From assembly GCA_025517485.1 (NCBI GenBank), contig JAOPKB010000020.1, forward strand, positions 23,311 through 87,310: 64,000 nt of DNA. The letters are read 5' to 3'. The stretch comes from Natronoglomus mannanivorans (GTDB lineage Archaea > Halobacteriota > Halobacteria > Halobacteriales > Natrialbaceae). Shown in pieces: positions 1 to 8,247 of this stretch. Position 1 is the stretch's first letter, and every line of letters begins with the position of its first letter. A program made the translations under genes and the position numbers. The notes below the pieces were generated by a model that was not told the origin of the DNA, ran no database searches, and saw nothing but the letters and a program-made list of their open reading frames with translations.

Positions 1-1595
1 TTACCCGTGAAATCCCGATAGCGTCCGTCGCCGTCGACGTCACACACCGGGCCACTCTCCAGTCCGGCGTCGACACAGTCGTCGTCACCGACCGAGACGA
101 GGTGCCACCGCTGCTCGTCGCCGCCGTACCAGGTCCGTTGGACTGCATCCGCACCGTCGGCGGTCGACCCTCCCTCGGTCGCGGCTACCAGACCGGTTCC
201 GGCGTTCTCGAGGCGGACCGTCCCGTCACCGTTCTCGACGACGTACCAGCGCTGGGTAGCGCTCCCGTCCGAGGGGGACTGCTGAAGGGGAACACCTTCG
301 GCCGTTTCGGCATCCGCGACCGCGAGTACCAGCCCACTGGCCGCGTTCTCGAGGGTGTACGAACCTAACCCGTCGTCCTGTGAGTCGAGGATCCACTCCT
401 GGGCCGGGTGACCCGTCTCGTCTCGCTGGTCGACGGTTCCACCGTCGCTCGCGTCATCACTATCGACATCCAGTAGTTTGCCGCTGTTCTCGTTCACGAC
501 GTAGTAGGTGCCCGACTCGAGATCGACAGTACTGCCACACCGGTCCGATCCAGCGACGGGCACCGGGCTCTCGACACTCGGCGTGCCGTCGTCACCGACG
601 ACCGGCCAGTCGTCGTCGTCCCACCGGATCCTGTCGACCATCATGATGCGATTGGAGTACTCCGTCGTCGCCTCCGCGTGGTAGATCGCCCACCAGTCAC
701 CGTCGTCGTCCTGAATTGCCGTGTTGTGCCCCGGCCCGACGAACCGGTCGGTCCCCGTCAGGATCGATACGCCGTCGTGGTGTTCGTCTAGCTCGCGCAG
801 GTCGTCCCCGTTCTGGTTGTAATAAGGCCCGAAAAACGACTCCGACCGGCCGACCTCGAGTTCGTAGGTGCTGTCGTAGCCGTCACAACAGTGGCCCGTC
901 GAGTAGAACAGGTAGTAGTAGTCGTTTTCCTCGACGATCATCGGTCCCTCCTTGAGATCGCCCGCCAGGTGGAACGCGGTGTCCGGCACGTAGTCCCGAC
1001 CGTCGGGCGTCAGTTCGACGGCGTACAGCCCGTACCAGCTCCCCCACACCATGTACGGCGTTCCATCGACGAGCAGGAAGTCGGGGTCGATGGCGTTCGT
1101 CATCGGTAGGTCCTCCGCCCGAAAGACGGGTCCCTGATCCTCGAAGGGACCCTCGGGAGTGTCGGCGGTCGCGAGGCCGATACCGGGATTCTGCTGGCTC
1201 CCCCACGTGGAGTAGGAGTAGTACAGGTAGTACTGTCCGTTGTACCAGTTGATCGTCGGTGCCCACACGCCGGCGTCCGGGTCGTCCCGCCAGTCGGGCT
1301 GGCTCTCCAGTGCCGCGCCGATGTACGTCCAGTTCACCAGATCGTCCGATCTAGCGATCGGAACCACGTCTTCGGGCGTCTCCGTGCCGTAGGCGTAGTA
1401 CGTCCCGTCGCAGGTCCGGATCACGTCCGGATCACCGAACCCGAACGGACCCGTCGGATTCTGGAAGGTGTCCTCGTGGTCGTCCGCGAGTCCCGAGCCA
1501 CTGAAACTGAGCACACTTGCAGTGCCGACCGCTCCAGCACCGGCGAGCGTCAATACGTCGCGCCTCCCGTATCGAGCGTGGGTGTCGTCGTCCAT
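1..1595 (-). CDS. GH43 arabinanase-like glycosidase with C-terminal ricin-type lectin domain (3' end beyond window)
   Basis: Secreted glycoside hydrolase, open at the left window edge; the reading frame reaches base 1 without a stop. Residues ~1-35 form a twin-arginine signal (GRRDVLTLAGAGAVG). The five-bladed GH43 domain follows, with GDPDVIR (catalytic-base Asp), WAPTINWYNGQYYLYYS, AIDPDFLLVDG (pKa-modulating Asp), KEGPMIVEEN (acid Glu) and GPGHNTAIQD, ending near MMVDRIRWDDDDWP. A beta-trefoil with the QxW signatures PAQEWIL, ATQRWYV and DEQRWHL comes next, then the start of another segment (CDVDGDGRYRDF). GH43 enzymes with this motif set are mostly endo- or exo-arabinanases. Substrate here is inferred as arabinan or arabinan side chains; xylan or galactan cannot be excluded. 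Start chosen at the ATG just before the Tat signal. Confidence 0.85.
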   Translation of the reverse strand, partial: MDDDTHARYGRRDVLTLAGAGAVGTASVLSFSGSGLADDHEDTFQNPTGPFGFGDPDVIRTCDGTYYAYGTETPEDVVPIARSDDLVNWTYIGAALESQPDWRDDPDAGVWAPTINWYNGQYYLYYSYSTWGSQQNPGIGLATADTPEGPFEDQGPVFRAEDLPMTNAIDPDFLLVDGTPYMVWGSWYGLYAVELTPDGRDYVPDTAFHLAGDLKEGPMIVEENDYYYLFYSTGHCCDGYDSTYELEVGRSESFFGPYYNQNGDDLRELDEHHDGVSILTGTDRFVGPGHNTAIQDDDGDWWAIYHAEATTEYSNRIMMVDRIRWDDDDWPVVGDDGTPSVESPVPVAGSDRCGSTVDLESGTYYVVNENSGKLLDVDSDDASDGGTVDQRDETGHPAQEWILDSQDDGLGSYTLENAASGLVLAVADAETAEGVPLQQSPSDGSATQRWYVVENGDGTVRLENAGTGLVAATEGGSTADGADAVQRTWYGGDEQRWHLVSVGDDDCVDAGLESGPVCDVDGDGRYRDFTG

Positions 1596-1622
1596 GGTAC
1601 CCGACCCAAGGAGGAGACAGAG

Positions 1623-1633
1623 TAATATTTTTT
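1623..1633 (-). promoter_or_regulatory. Candidate TATA box for the GH43 gene
   Basis: On the minus strand an A/T run (AAAATATTA) is centred about 33 nt upstream of the GH43 start codon, the usual spacing for a short-leader haloarchaeal transcript. Position and composition are the only support. Confidence 0.4.
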
Positions 1634-1742
1634 CGGTGATTTAGTTCAATAATTTATGTCGGTCTGTGTACCGATGGCGAATGGGCGACTCCAAGCAATT
1701 CAGCGAAGATGGTCGATGAGAGCCGGTCTCACAGCCACAGTC

Positions 1743-2966
1743 CTAGACGGGTTGCCAGACGTACCAGTCTTCGTGGCGTGGCTCCTGACCCTCGGTCCAC
1801 CACTGGGCCTCCCAGTCGGTGCCGTCCCAGGAGACGCGGTCACCCTCGGTGTAGACCTGGTTGGGGTCCCACTGGGGATACGCCGAGTCGGGGTCGTCGT
1901 CGTCGCCGGAGCCAGTATCGCCACCGGACCCATCGCCGTCACCAGAACCGTCGTCACCAGAACCGCCGTCGCCACCCGAACCACCGTCTTCGTCGATCTT
2001 CGGGTAGACGTCCCAGAAGTAGTCGCTCTCGGTGTAGGAACCGGGCTGGCACTGATCGCCCCAGTACGGATCACTCATATTCATCGGATCGTCCTCACCG
2101 TCGCCGTTCCAGGCCCACGCGATCACCGGCCAGCCGAGATCGTTAGCATAATCGACGATCGCGGACCAGTCGGCGTCACCGTCCCTATTGGCACCGAACT
2201 CGCCGATCATGCACGGTCGGCCAGTGTCCTCGAGGACGTCGAGGTGTTCCGGCCGGAGCCACTCCCCCGCAGATTCGTTCCAGGCGCTCGGATAGACGTG
2301 CGCCGACAGGACGAGGTCGTCGTCCTCGAGTTGCGGCGAGGCGTCCGCGGCGACGTGGGTGTTCTGTCCCCAGCCGGGAACGTCACAGACGATCGTACCG
2401 TCGTAGACCTGTCGAACCGTGCTGACGGCGTCGTTGTACGCCGAGGCGTACTGGCCGGCACTGACGTCGTGGCCGCCCCACTCGTTCAACAGGTTGATCG
2501 TGAACGAGGAGTTCGCTGACAGGTAGTCGTAGTTGTCGACCCACCAGTCGGCGGCCTCTTGCAGATTCCCGGGGTCACTCTCGCCGTTGTACGGATAGTG
2601 GTGGCAGGTCGCGACGACGTCGTACCCCCGGGCGGCCGCTTCGTCGATCCAGCGCCGTGATTCCTCGAGACTGGCCTGACTCTCACCCCACGACGGCGGT
2701 TCGATCTCGATTCGTAGCGTCTGAATCGCCGGATACTGGTCCATCAGGTCCCACCCCAGATCCTGCTCGCCGTTACAGAAGTACGCCGGCTGAAGGTTCG
2801 CACCGTTTCCGAACGAGCTACCGACCGCGGCTGCAGAGTGGGTGGCCAGTCCCGACACTGTGAGCGCAGCCATCCCCGCGCCGGCCGTCCGAAGGACCGA
2901 CCGTCGGGTCGGCCCACTGTTCGACGTACTGTCCGCTAACCGTTGGTGATTGCTATCATTTGCCAT
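1743..2966 (-). CDS. Secreted GH5-family glycanase (mannanase/cellulase type) with C-terminal CBM5/12
   Basis: Tat-exported endo-glycanase of about 407 aa. Signal: TRRSVLRTAGAGMAAL near residues 20-35. The TIM-barrel domain has the GH5 acid/base motif INLLNEWGG and the nucleophile motif MIGEFGAN, with the HHYPY and SAHVYPSAW His-containing loops expected for the family. A Gly/Asp/Ser-rich linker leads to a C-terminal module rich in Trp (YPQWDPNQVYTEGDRVSWDG), typical of CBM5/12 polysaccharide-binding domains. A longer in-frame start exists at 3059, but the ATG at 2966 fits the Tat signal and a TATA box 30 nt upstream. The neighbouring beta-mannosidase and mannonate dehydratase make beta-mannan the likeliest substrate; GH5 also includes cellulases, so this is inference. 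Confidence 0.85.
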   Translation of the reverse strand: MANDSNHQRLADSTSNSGPTRRSVLRTAGAGMAALTVSGLATHSAAAVGSSFGNGANLQPAYFCNGEQDLGWDLMDQYPAIQTLRIEIEPPSWGESQASLEESRRWIDEAAARGYDVVATCHHYPYNGESDPGNLQEAADWWVDNYDYLSANSSFTINLLNEWGGHDVSAGQYASAYNDAVSTVRQVYDGTIVCDVPGWGQNTHVAADASPQLEDDDLVLSAHVYPSAWNESAGEWLRPEHLDVLEDTGRPCMIGEFGANRDGDADWSAIVDYANDLGWPVIAWAWNGDGEDDPMNMSDPYWGDQCQPGSYTESDYFWDVYPKIDEDGGSGGDGGSGDDGSGDGDGSGGDTGSGDDDDPDSAYPQWDPNQVYTEGDRVSWDGTDWEAQWWTEGQEPRHEDWYVWQPV

Positions 2967-2992
2967 GCTTCGTTCACCGATTAGGTGTTCTA

Positions 2993-3000
2993 GTATATAT
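2993..3000 (-). promoter_or_regulatory. TATA box of the GH5 gene
   Basis: A TATATA element on the minus strand is centred about 30 nt upstream of the GH5 ATG, implying a leaderless or nearly leaderless mRNA. Confidence 0.6.
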
Positions 3001-3142
3001 GGATGATTGATAGTGTATTTACAAAAGTCATCGTTGGTGTATCTCGAGTGACCGAGCACCGAACTCGAGCGGGTCGGTCAGAGCCGTCGTGGAACGTGCC
3101 GCGAACCGTACAACTAAGCACCAGGCCGAACCACGCCACAGT

Positions 3143-3904
3143 ATGCCACACGAGTTCGACGTCGACGAATCGGAGCTCCGATCACTCGAGATCACCGACG
3201 AGGAACGCATCGAACGGTTCAAACGCGCCGGCTACGGCGGGAACGTCTCCGACGCACTCTACAACCTCGGCGTCGACGACACGATCCTCGCCCAGGAGTT
3301 CGCGCCGCTGGAGGCCGGTATGGTCCTGTGCGGTCGCGCGCTGCCTGTCAAACTCCACTCGCAGGTCCTCGAGAGCGAGGACGACGACCCGCTCCAAGAC
3401 CAGCTCGAGGAGGGCGAGGTCCACCCCCAGCGGCGGATGATGGAGACCGTCGCGGAGATGGACGACGGCTCGGTCCTCTGTTTCGACTGCGGCGGCGACA
3501 TGCAACCCGCCCAGTTCGGCGAGTTGAGTTGCAACCTGGCCTACCAGCAGGGCTGTCGCGGGATGGTCGTCGCCGGCAACATGCGCGACACCCAGTACGT
3601 CCTCGAGATGGACGACTTCCCGGCGTACAGTCTCGGAACGACGCCGAACTACTATGGCGGCTGGATCATCACCGAGGTGAACGAACCGATCTACCTGCCG
3701 GGTCACCTCACCCACTACGTCGAGGTCCACCCGGGCGACTTCCTCTTCGGCGACCGGGACGGGGTACAGGTAATCCCAGAGGCGCTCGTCGACGAGGTCC
3801 TCCTGCGAGTCGAGGAGACCCACGAGAAAGAGGAGGACGAACGCGACCGCATCCGCGAGGGGATGACCGTCGAGGAGGTCTACGACGAGTTCGGGGTGCT
3901 CTGA
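3143..3904 (+). CDS. RraA/HMG-aldolase family protein
   Basis: Protein of 253 aa in the RraA-like (dimethylmenaquinone methyltransferase-like) superfamily, which contains class II aldolases and decarboxylases such as 4-hydroxy-4-methyl-2-oxoglutarate aldolase, as well as the RNase E inhibitor RraA. Visible family features are the N-terminal NVSDALYNLG, the GSVLCFDCGGDMQPAQFGEL glycine-rich region, GCRGMVVAGNMRDT (the family G-x-V-x-D-G-x-x-RD region, with N-M-R-D here) and HPGDFLFGDRDGVQVIP near the end. A start 18 codons upstream is possible, but MPHEFDVDE fits the family better. The next gene, uxuA, begins one base after this stop, so the two are almost certainly co-transcribed. A role in sugar-acid metabolism (aldol cleavage or decarboxylation) follows from that context; the substrate is unknown. 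Confidence 0.8.
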   Translation: MPHEFDVDESELRSLEITDEERIERFKRAGYGGNVSDALYNLGVDDTILAQEFAPLEAGMVLCGRALPVKLHSQVLESEDDDPLQDQLEEGEVHPQRRMMETVAEMDDGSVLCFDCGGDMQPAQFGELSCNLAYQQGCRGMVVAGNMRDTQYVLEMDDFPAYSLGTTPNYYGGWIITEVNEPIYLPGHLTHYVEVHPGDFLFGDRDGVQVIPEALVDEVLLRVEETHEKEEDERDRIREGMTVEEVYDEFGVL

Positions 3905-3905
3905 G

Positions 3906-4895
3906 GTGGCATCGGGACGAACGTCCGGAACGGAGACGACGGGTGCACCGACGCCCGCCCTGTTCCTCCCGCCGGCTCACACCGAGCGCTGGGACCTCGC
4001 CAGACAGCTGGGCGTCGCGTCCGCCGTCACGGGTGTTCCACGGGACGTCGACGATCCGTGGGCGGCCGCGAACCTCCGACGGGTCGTCGATCGATTCGCC
4101 CGCGCCGGCATCGACGTCGCCGTGATCGAAGACCGGCCGCCGATGGACGACATCATGACCGGCGGGCCGGCCCAAGAGGAGCAACTCGAGACCGTCCAGC
4201 GACTCCTTCGGTCGATGGGCGAGGCCGATATCCCGGTCTGGTGTCCCTGCTGGATGGCCAGACACGACTGGGCGCGGACGGCGACGTCGGTTCCGTCCCG
4301 GGGCGGGTCGCTCGTCACCGCCTTCGACCGCGCCGACGTCGAGGACGCCCCGCCACTCGGCGACGTGAGTCGGGAGACGCTCTGGGAGAACCTCGAGTAC
4401 TTCGTAGAACGGGTGATCCCGGTCGCCGAGGCGGCGGACGTGAAACTCGCGATGCACCCCGACGATCCGCCGCTGTCCTCGCTGCGAGGCGTCGGGCGCA
4501 TCTTGTCCAGTCGCGAGGGGTTCGACCGGCTCCTCTCGCTGTCGGACAGCGAGTACAACGGCATCGCGTTCTGTCAGGGGAATTTCGCCGCGATGGGACT
4601 GGACGTCCCCGAGGCGATCCGCTACTTCGGCGACCGGATCCACTTCGCACACTTTCGGGACGTCGACGGCGACGCCGACGAGTTCGTCGAGACCTGGCAC
4701 GACGACGGGCCGACGGACATGCACGCGGCGATGGACGCCTATCGGGAGGTCGGCTTCGACGGCCCGATCCGCCCCGATCACGTCCCGACGATGGCCGGCG
4801 AGGACAATGCAAGCCCCGGTTACGAGACGAAAGGCCGGCTGTTCGCGATCGGCTACATGAAAGGGTTACTCGAGCGCAGCGAATCGGTGCGGTAG
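3906..4895 (+). CDS. uxuA: D-mannonate dehydratase (UxuA family)
   Basis: Converts D-mannonate to 2-keto-3-deoxygluconate (KDG) with a divalent metal. About 329 aa, somewhat shorter than the ~350-390 aa common in the family. Recognised by the TIM-barrel motif set GVPRDVDDPW near the start, MHPDDPP (metal ligand His), FCQGNFAAMG (metal-ligand Cys and strand), HFAHFRDVDG and RPDHVPTM (catalytic/metal residues). The start is a GTG one base after the RraA-family stop; no later ATG preserves the barrel. With kdgK elsewhere in the window it can feed the semi-phosphorylative Entner-Doudoroff branch. The mannonate could come from hexuronates or, given the mannan-degrading neighbours, from oxidation of mannose. 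Confidence 0.85.
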   Translation: MASGRTSGTETTGAPTPALFLPPAHTERWDLARQLGVASAVTGVPRDVDDPWAAANLRRVVDRFARAGIDVAVIEDRPPMDDIMTGGPAQEEQLETVQRLLRSMGEADIPVWCPCWMARHDWARTATSVPSRGGSLVTAFDRADVEDAPPLGDVSRETLWENLEYFVERVIPVAEAADVKLAMHPDDPPLSSLRGVGRILSSREGFDRLLSLSDSEYNGIAFCQGNFAAMGLDVPEAIRYFGDRIHFAHFRDVDGDADEFVETWHDDGPTDMHAAMDAYREVGFDGPIRPDHVPTMAGEDNASPGYETKGRLFAIGYMKGLLERSESVR

Positions 4896-4987
4896 TCGAG
4901 ACGGGAGCTGGCTTTTGCGAGCGGATCGAGACTCGAGCGACGCCGAGAGCAGCGAGTTCGGACCAGACGGGGGCCGGTAAGACGGAG

Positions 4988-7522
4988 TCAGTACGTCTCC
5001 CGCAGGTTCCTCACGGTCACCGCCCCGCGGAGGTCGTCTGCGGTGACGGCGTCGGTCGCTTCGAACGAGAGTCGTCTGCGCTCGCCGGGGACCATGTGGA
5101 AGTAGTTGTCCGAGAAGTGTCCCGCCACGGGCGTCTCGAGGGCGACGAACAGCGCCACGTCGGTCGTCTCGACGACGACGTCGGTGCCGTCGACCTCGAC
5201 GGACAGTTCGGGCTCGGGGAGTTCGAGGTGTTTGTACGGCTCGAAGAAGGCGAAGCTGGGGTAGGTCTCCACGGTGTCTTCGCCTTCGCCGTCGCCGTCA
5301 GCCTCGAAGGAACTCCGCACGAGCAGGGACTCGGTCGAGACGTCCTCTCCTTCGAGTCCGAGTCCGAGTTCGTCCGCGACCGACAGCGTCGCGACGGACC
5401 GGCTCCCATGGCTCTCGACGGCGACCGACTCCACATGGACTGCCAGCCGCTCACCCTCGAGCGAGTAGAACTCGATCGAGAGCGTTCCGCTGGTCGGTTC
5501 GCGTCGGTCGCTTGTGAGCCAAACGGAGATTTCACCGTCGCCCTCGCCCTCGTCGTCGACGACAGTCGAGACGAGCACCGGTGCGTAGAAACGCCGCGCC
5601 ATGTACTGGAGGGCCTTCCAGTCGTCGCCGTACTCGATCGACGACCAGGAGGCACACGGCCAGAGGTCGTTGAGCTGCCAGTAGAGCGTGCCCATACAGT
5701 AGGGTTTGAGTCGCCGCCAGTGTTCGATCGCGACCTCCATCGCCAGTCCCTGCTGGATCTGGCTGAGATAGACGAGGTCGTCGAAGGAAAACGGGATACG
5801 GAAGTGGTCGGCCATCCGCTGGAGGATGTTCTTGTTCCCGTCGGGATGGCGCTGGTGGTGCTCCATGATCGGGGCCGTCGGGTTCAGCTGGTCGTCGGGG
5901 ACGACCTCCGAGAGCAGGTCTACGGAGGCAAAAGACTGGTAACCGAACTCCGAGACGAACCGCGGTTCCACGCTCAGGTAGTCCTCGAACGGTTCGCCGT
6001 CGTGCCAGACGCGCCAGTAGTGGAGGTCCCCGCGGGACTGATCGTGGGGGTTCAACTCGCCGTCGTCGGTGAAGAGCCCGCCGCTCGAGGGCGACCCCGG
6101 CCAGAACGTCCGCGAGGGGTCTTCGGCTTCGACCGCGGGGGCGATCGTCTCGTCGTTGAGTCGCTCGTAGTCCGCGTAGAACTCGTCGATGTGCTCGGAG
6201 TCGTCGAACCAGTTGACCAGCGACATCTCGTTTTCGTTGTTCCCACACCAGAGGGCGATCGACGGGTGATTGGCGAGTCGTCGGACCTGGTAGCGGACCT
6301 CCGCCTCGACGGTCTCGAGGAACTCGTCGGTCGCAGGATACAGCGCACACGAGAACATGAAGTCCTGCCAGACGAGCAAGCCGAGTTCGTCGCACAGTTC
6401 GTAGAAGGTGTCGAGTTCGTAGTAGCCGCCGCCCCAGACGCGGATCGTGTTCATGTTCGCCGCGGTCGCACTGGTCAGCAGTTCCTCGACGCGTTCGTCG
6501 GTGACGTTACCCCGCATGGCGTCGATCGGGATCCAGTTTGCTCCCTTGGCGTAGATCGGTTCGCCGTTGACCTCGAAGGCGAAGCTCTCGCCGCCCTCAC
6601 CGTCGCCGTCGGGTTCGCGAACGACGTTCAGGTCGCGAAAGCCGATCCGATCGGACTCGGTGTGGATCGCCTCGCCGTCGCCGTTCGACAGCGTCACGTC
6701 GAGGTCGTACAGCGGCTGATCGCCGTAGCCGTTGGGCCACCACAGCTCCGGATCGGAGACGGTGAGGTCGATCTCGGCTTCCGCCTCGCCCGCCTCGAGC
6801 GAAATTTCGCGGTGGGCGGTCGTGTCGGCTACGGTCGCGGTGAGGTCGTAGGTCCCCTCGCTGCCGGCGGGGACGTCGGCGCCGACGCGAACCGAGAGCG
6901 TGACGCCGTCTTCGTGGTGAGTCTGTTCGGTCGTCGTGTGGGTGATCCGCGGCCCCGAGTAACCGAGGACCCGAATATCGCGCCAGAGACCGACGCCGGG
7001 GAGACACGGGCCCCAGTCCCAGCCGTAGTGACACTGGGCCTTCCGGATGAAGTTCCGGCCGGGCTGGTCGACGGGATAGCGGATCAGCGGGACCTCGTAG
7101 GGGTAGGCCTCCATCCGCTCTTTCCCGTACTCGACCGGCGACCGGAATCTGACGCTGATCCGGTTCTCCCCGGCCTCGAGTGCGTCGCCGAGGTCGAAGG
7201 TGTACGCCCGGTGCATGTTCGTCGTCTCGCCGACCGACGTTCCGTTGACGGAAATTTCTGAGACGGTGTCGACGCCGAGACACTCGAGGACGAGCGCGTC
7301 GTGTGCGAGGAAGTCGTCGTCGACCTCGAACTCGCGACGGTAGGTCCAATCGGTCTCGCCGACCCACTGAACGTCGAGTTCGTTGTCCTCGTCGTAGGGG
7401 TCGTCGATCGTGTCGGTCGCGAGGAGGTCCGAGTAGACGTCGCCGGGGACGGTTCCCGGTCGCCACTCGCCGTCTGCTGTCGGTCTGAACTGCCACGTGC
7501 CGTTGAGTGAGTGCGTATCCAT
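4988..7522 (-). CDS. GH2 beta-mannosidase
   Basis: Intracellular exo-enzyme of 844 aa releasing mannose from mannooligosaccharides. No signal peptide. The N-terminal jelly roll starts SLNGTWQFRP and contains GWDWGPCLPGVGLWRDI, a hallmark of beta-mannosidases within GH2. Immunoglobulin-like domain next, then the TIM barrel with RVWGGGYYELDTFYELCDE, WCGNNENEM (acid/base Glu, near residue 430) and RFVSEFGYQSF (nucleophile Glu, near residue 522). Length and motif order fit full-length beta-mannosidases. Convergent with uxuA. It pairs logically with the secreted GH5 enzyme: outside cleavage to oligosaccharides, then inside cleavage to mannose. No TATA box is visible within 40 nt of the ATG; an A/T-rich element at 7645-7654 would imply a ~100-nt leader. 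Confidence 0.92.
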   Translation of the reverse strand: MDTHSLNGTWQFRPTADGEWRPGTVPGDVYSDLLATDTIDDPYDEDNELDVQWVGETDWTYRREFEVDDDFLAHDALVLECLGVDTVSEISVNGTSVGETTNMHRAYTFDLGDALEAGENRISVRFRSPVEYGKERMEAYPYEVPLIRYPVDQPGRNFIRKAQCHYGWDWGPCLPGVGLWRDIRVLGYSGPRITHTTTEQTHHEDGVTLSVRVGADVPAGSEGTYDLTATVADTTAHREISLEAGEAEAEIDLTVSDPELWWPNGYGDQPLYDLDVTLSNGDGEAIHTESDRIGFRDLNVVREPDGDGEGGESFAFEVNGEPIYAKGANWIPIDAMRGNVTDERVEELLTSATAANMNTIRVWGGGYYELDTFYELCDELGLLVWQDFMFSCALYPATDEFLETVEAEVRYQVRRLANHPSIALWCGNNENEMSLVNWFDDSEHIDEFYADYERLNDETIAPAVEAEDPSRTFWPGSPSSGGLFTDDGELNPHDQSRGDLHYWRVWHDGEPFEDYLSVEPRFVSEFGYQSFASVDLLSEVVPDDQLNPTAPIMEHHQRHPDGNKNILQRMADHFRIPFSFDDLVYLSQIQQGLAMEVAIEHWRRLKPYCMGTLYWQLNDLWPCASWSSIEYGDDWKALQYMARRFYAPVLVSTVVDDEGEGDGEISVWLTSDRREPTSGTLSIEFYSLEGERLAVHVESVAVESHGSRSVATLSVADELGLGLEGEDVSTESLLVRSSFEADGDGEGEDTVETYPSFAFFEPYKHLELPEPELSVEVDGTDVVVETTDVALFVALETPVAGHFSDNYFHMVPGERRRLSFEATDAVTADDLRGAVTVRNLRETY

Positions 7523-7884
7523 GTGTTGGGATGAGAGCGTTCGCAGTGCGTTTGCGGGGCGGTCGCCAGGCGGATCCGTTCGAGGTCAGTCGACTACAAC
7601 CCGATCCGCCGAGATTCCATGACGAATCCGTTCGAACGCATCACATAAATACGTTTACTGTCACCACTCGAATCGCCGGGCAGCGCCGTTTCCCGACGAC
7701 TGGGACCGTCGGCTCTCTACTTTTCTGTAACCGAATTCGTCGGCTCATCGCTCGACGACGCTCGTAGTCAACGGCACTTCGGGTTCGACCGAGGACTCGC
7801 CGTTACGGATTCTCTCGAGACCGGCCAGCCGGTCATCGGAACGCCCGTAAGCCGGTCGCGACGACCGCTCGAGGAGTTCGAGTC

Positions 7885-7916
7885 GGGGTCGGGGTCGGGA
7901 TCGGGATCGGGATCGG
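7885..7916 (+). repeat. Hexanucleotide GGGGTC/GGGATC repeat with G-quadruplex pattern
   Basis: Five consecutive runs of three or four G, separated by TC or ATC, satisfy the standard four-run G-quadruplex pattern. It is a period-6 microsatellite of a kind that elsewhere in this window encodes Asp/Pro or Glu/Val linkers, but here lies outside any supported gene. Confidence 0.65.
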
Positions 7917-8134
7917 AGGAAGGATACCCACAAATTTCACAATATCAAACACCCGTCGAACGTCCGCGTCTAGTTTCCCCATATCAACGAGGTGAACGGT
8001 ATCGAATCGGAGACGATCGCCGCCCAGTCGGGCAGAAACGGGTTTCCATCGACGAATCGGCGAGGCGGTCGCCAGCGTTCCGAGCGACCGACACCACGAC
8101 GAAGACGCGAGTCGAACCGGTCAGTCCGGAGAGT

Positions 8135-8151
8135 GTTTGACGATATCAAAC
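8135..8151. promoter_or_regulatory. Candidate operator dyad GTTTGA-N5-TCAAAC
   Basis: A perfect 6-bp inverted repeat with a 5-bp spacer, the size of an IclR-type operator. It lies downstream of iclR and about 610 nt upstream of the beta-mannosidase start. Regulator and target are inferred only from proximity. Confidence 0.35.
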
Positions 8152-8247
8152 CATCGGTGTCTCTCGGCATCGACACTCGACAGCGATCGAGTTCGGACCG
8201 ATCGAGACGCGAACAGCACCTGAAGCCGTGGCCAGAACGGAGACAGA

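Larger units (their letters stand above)
7523..8247. other. 725-nt non-coding region between beta-mannosidase and iclR, with G-rich repeat and a dyad
   Basis: No open frame here has plausible haloarchaeal composition or recognisable protein content. It contains an A/T-rich element at 7645-7654 (possible distal beta-mannosidase promoter), a hexanucleotide G-run repeat at 7885-7916 and an inverted repeat at 8135-8151. The tail ATATCAAAC of that dyad recurs at 7942-7950. Confidence 0.5.

Noticed and set aside
1..3. TTA at the window start read as a minus-strand stop for the GH43 gene
   Set aside because: It is out of frame; the GH43 frame uses bases 3-5 as a codon and stays open to the edge.
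4058..7261. A 1067-codon open frame opposite and across uxuA and beta-mannosidase
   Set aside because: It lies antisense to beta-mannosidase and in another frame of uxuA, both strongly supported. Its Arg/Val-rich sequence matches no family. Such shadow frames are normal at this GC content.
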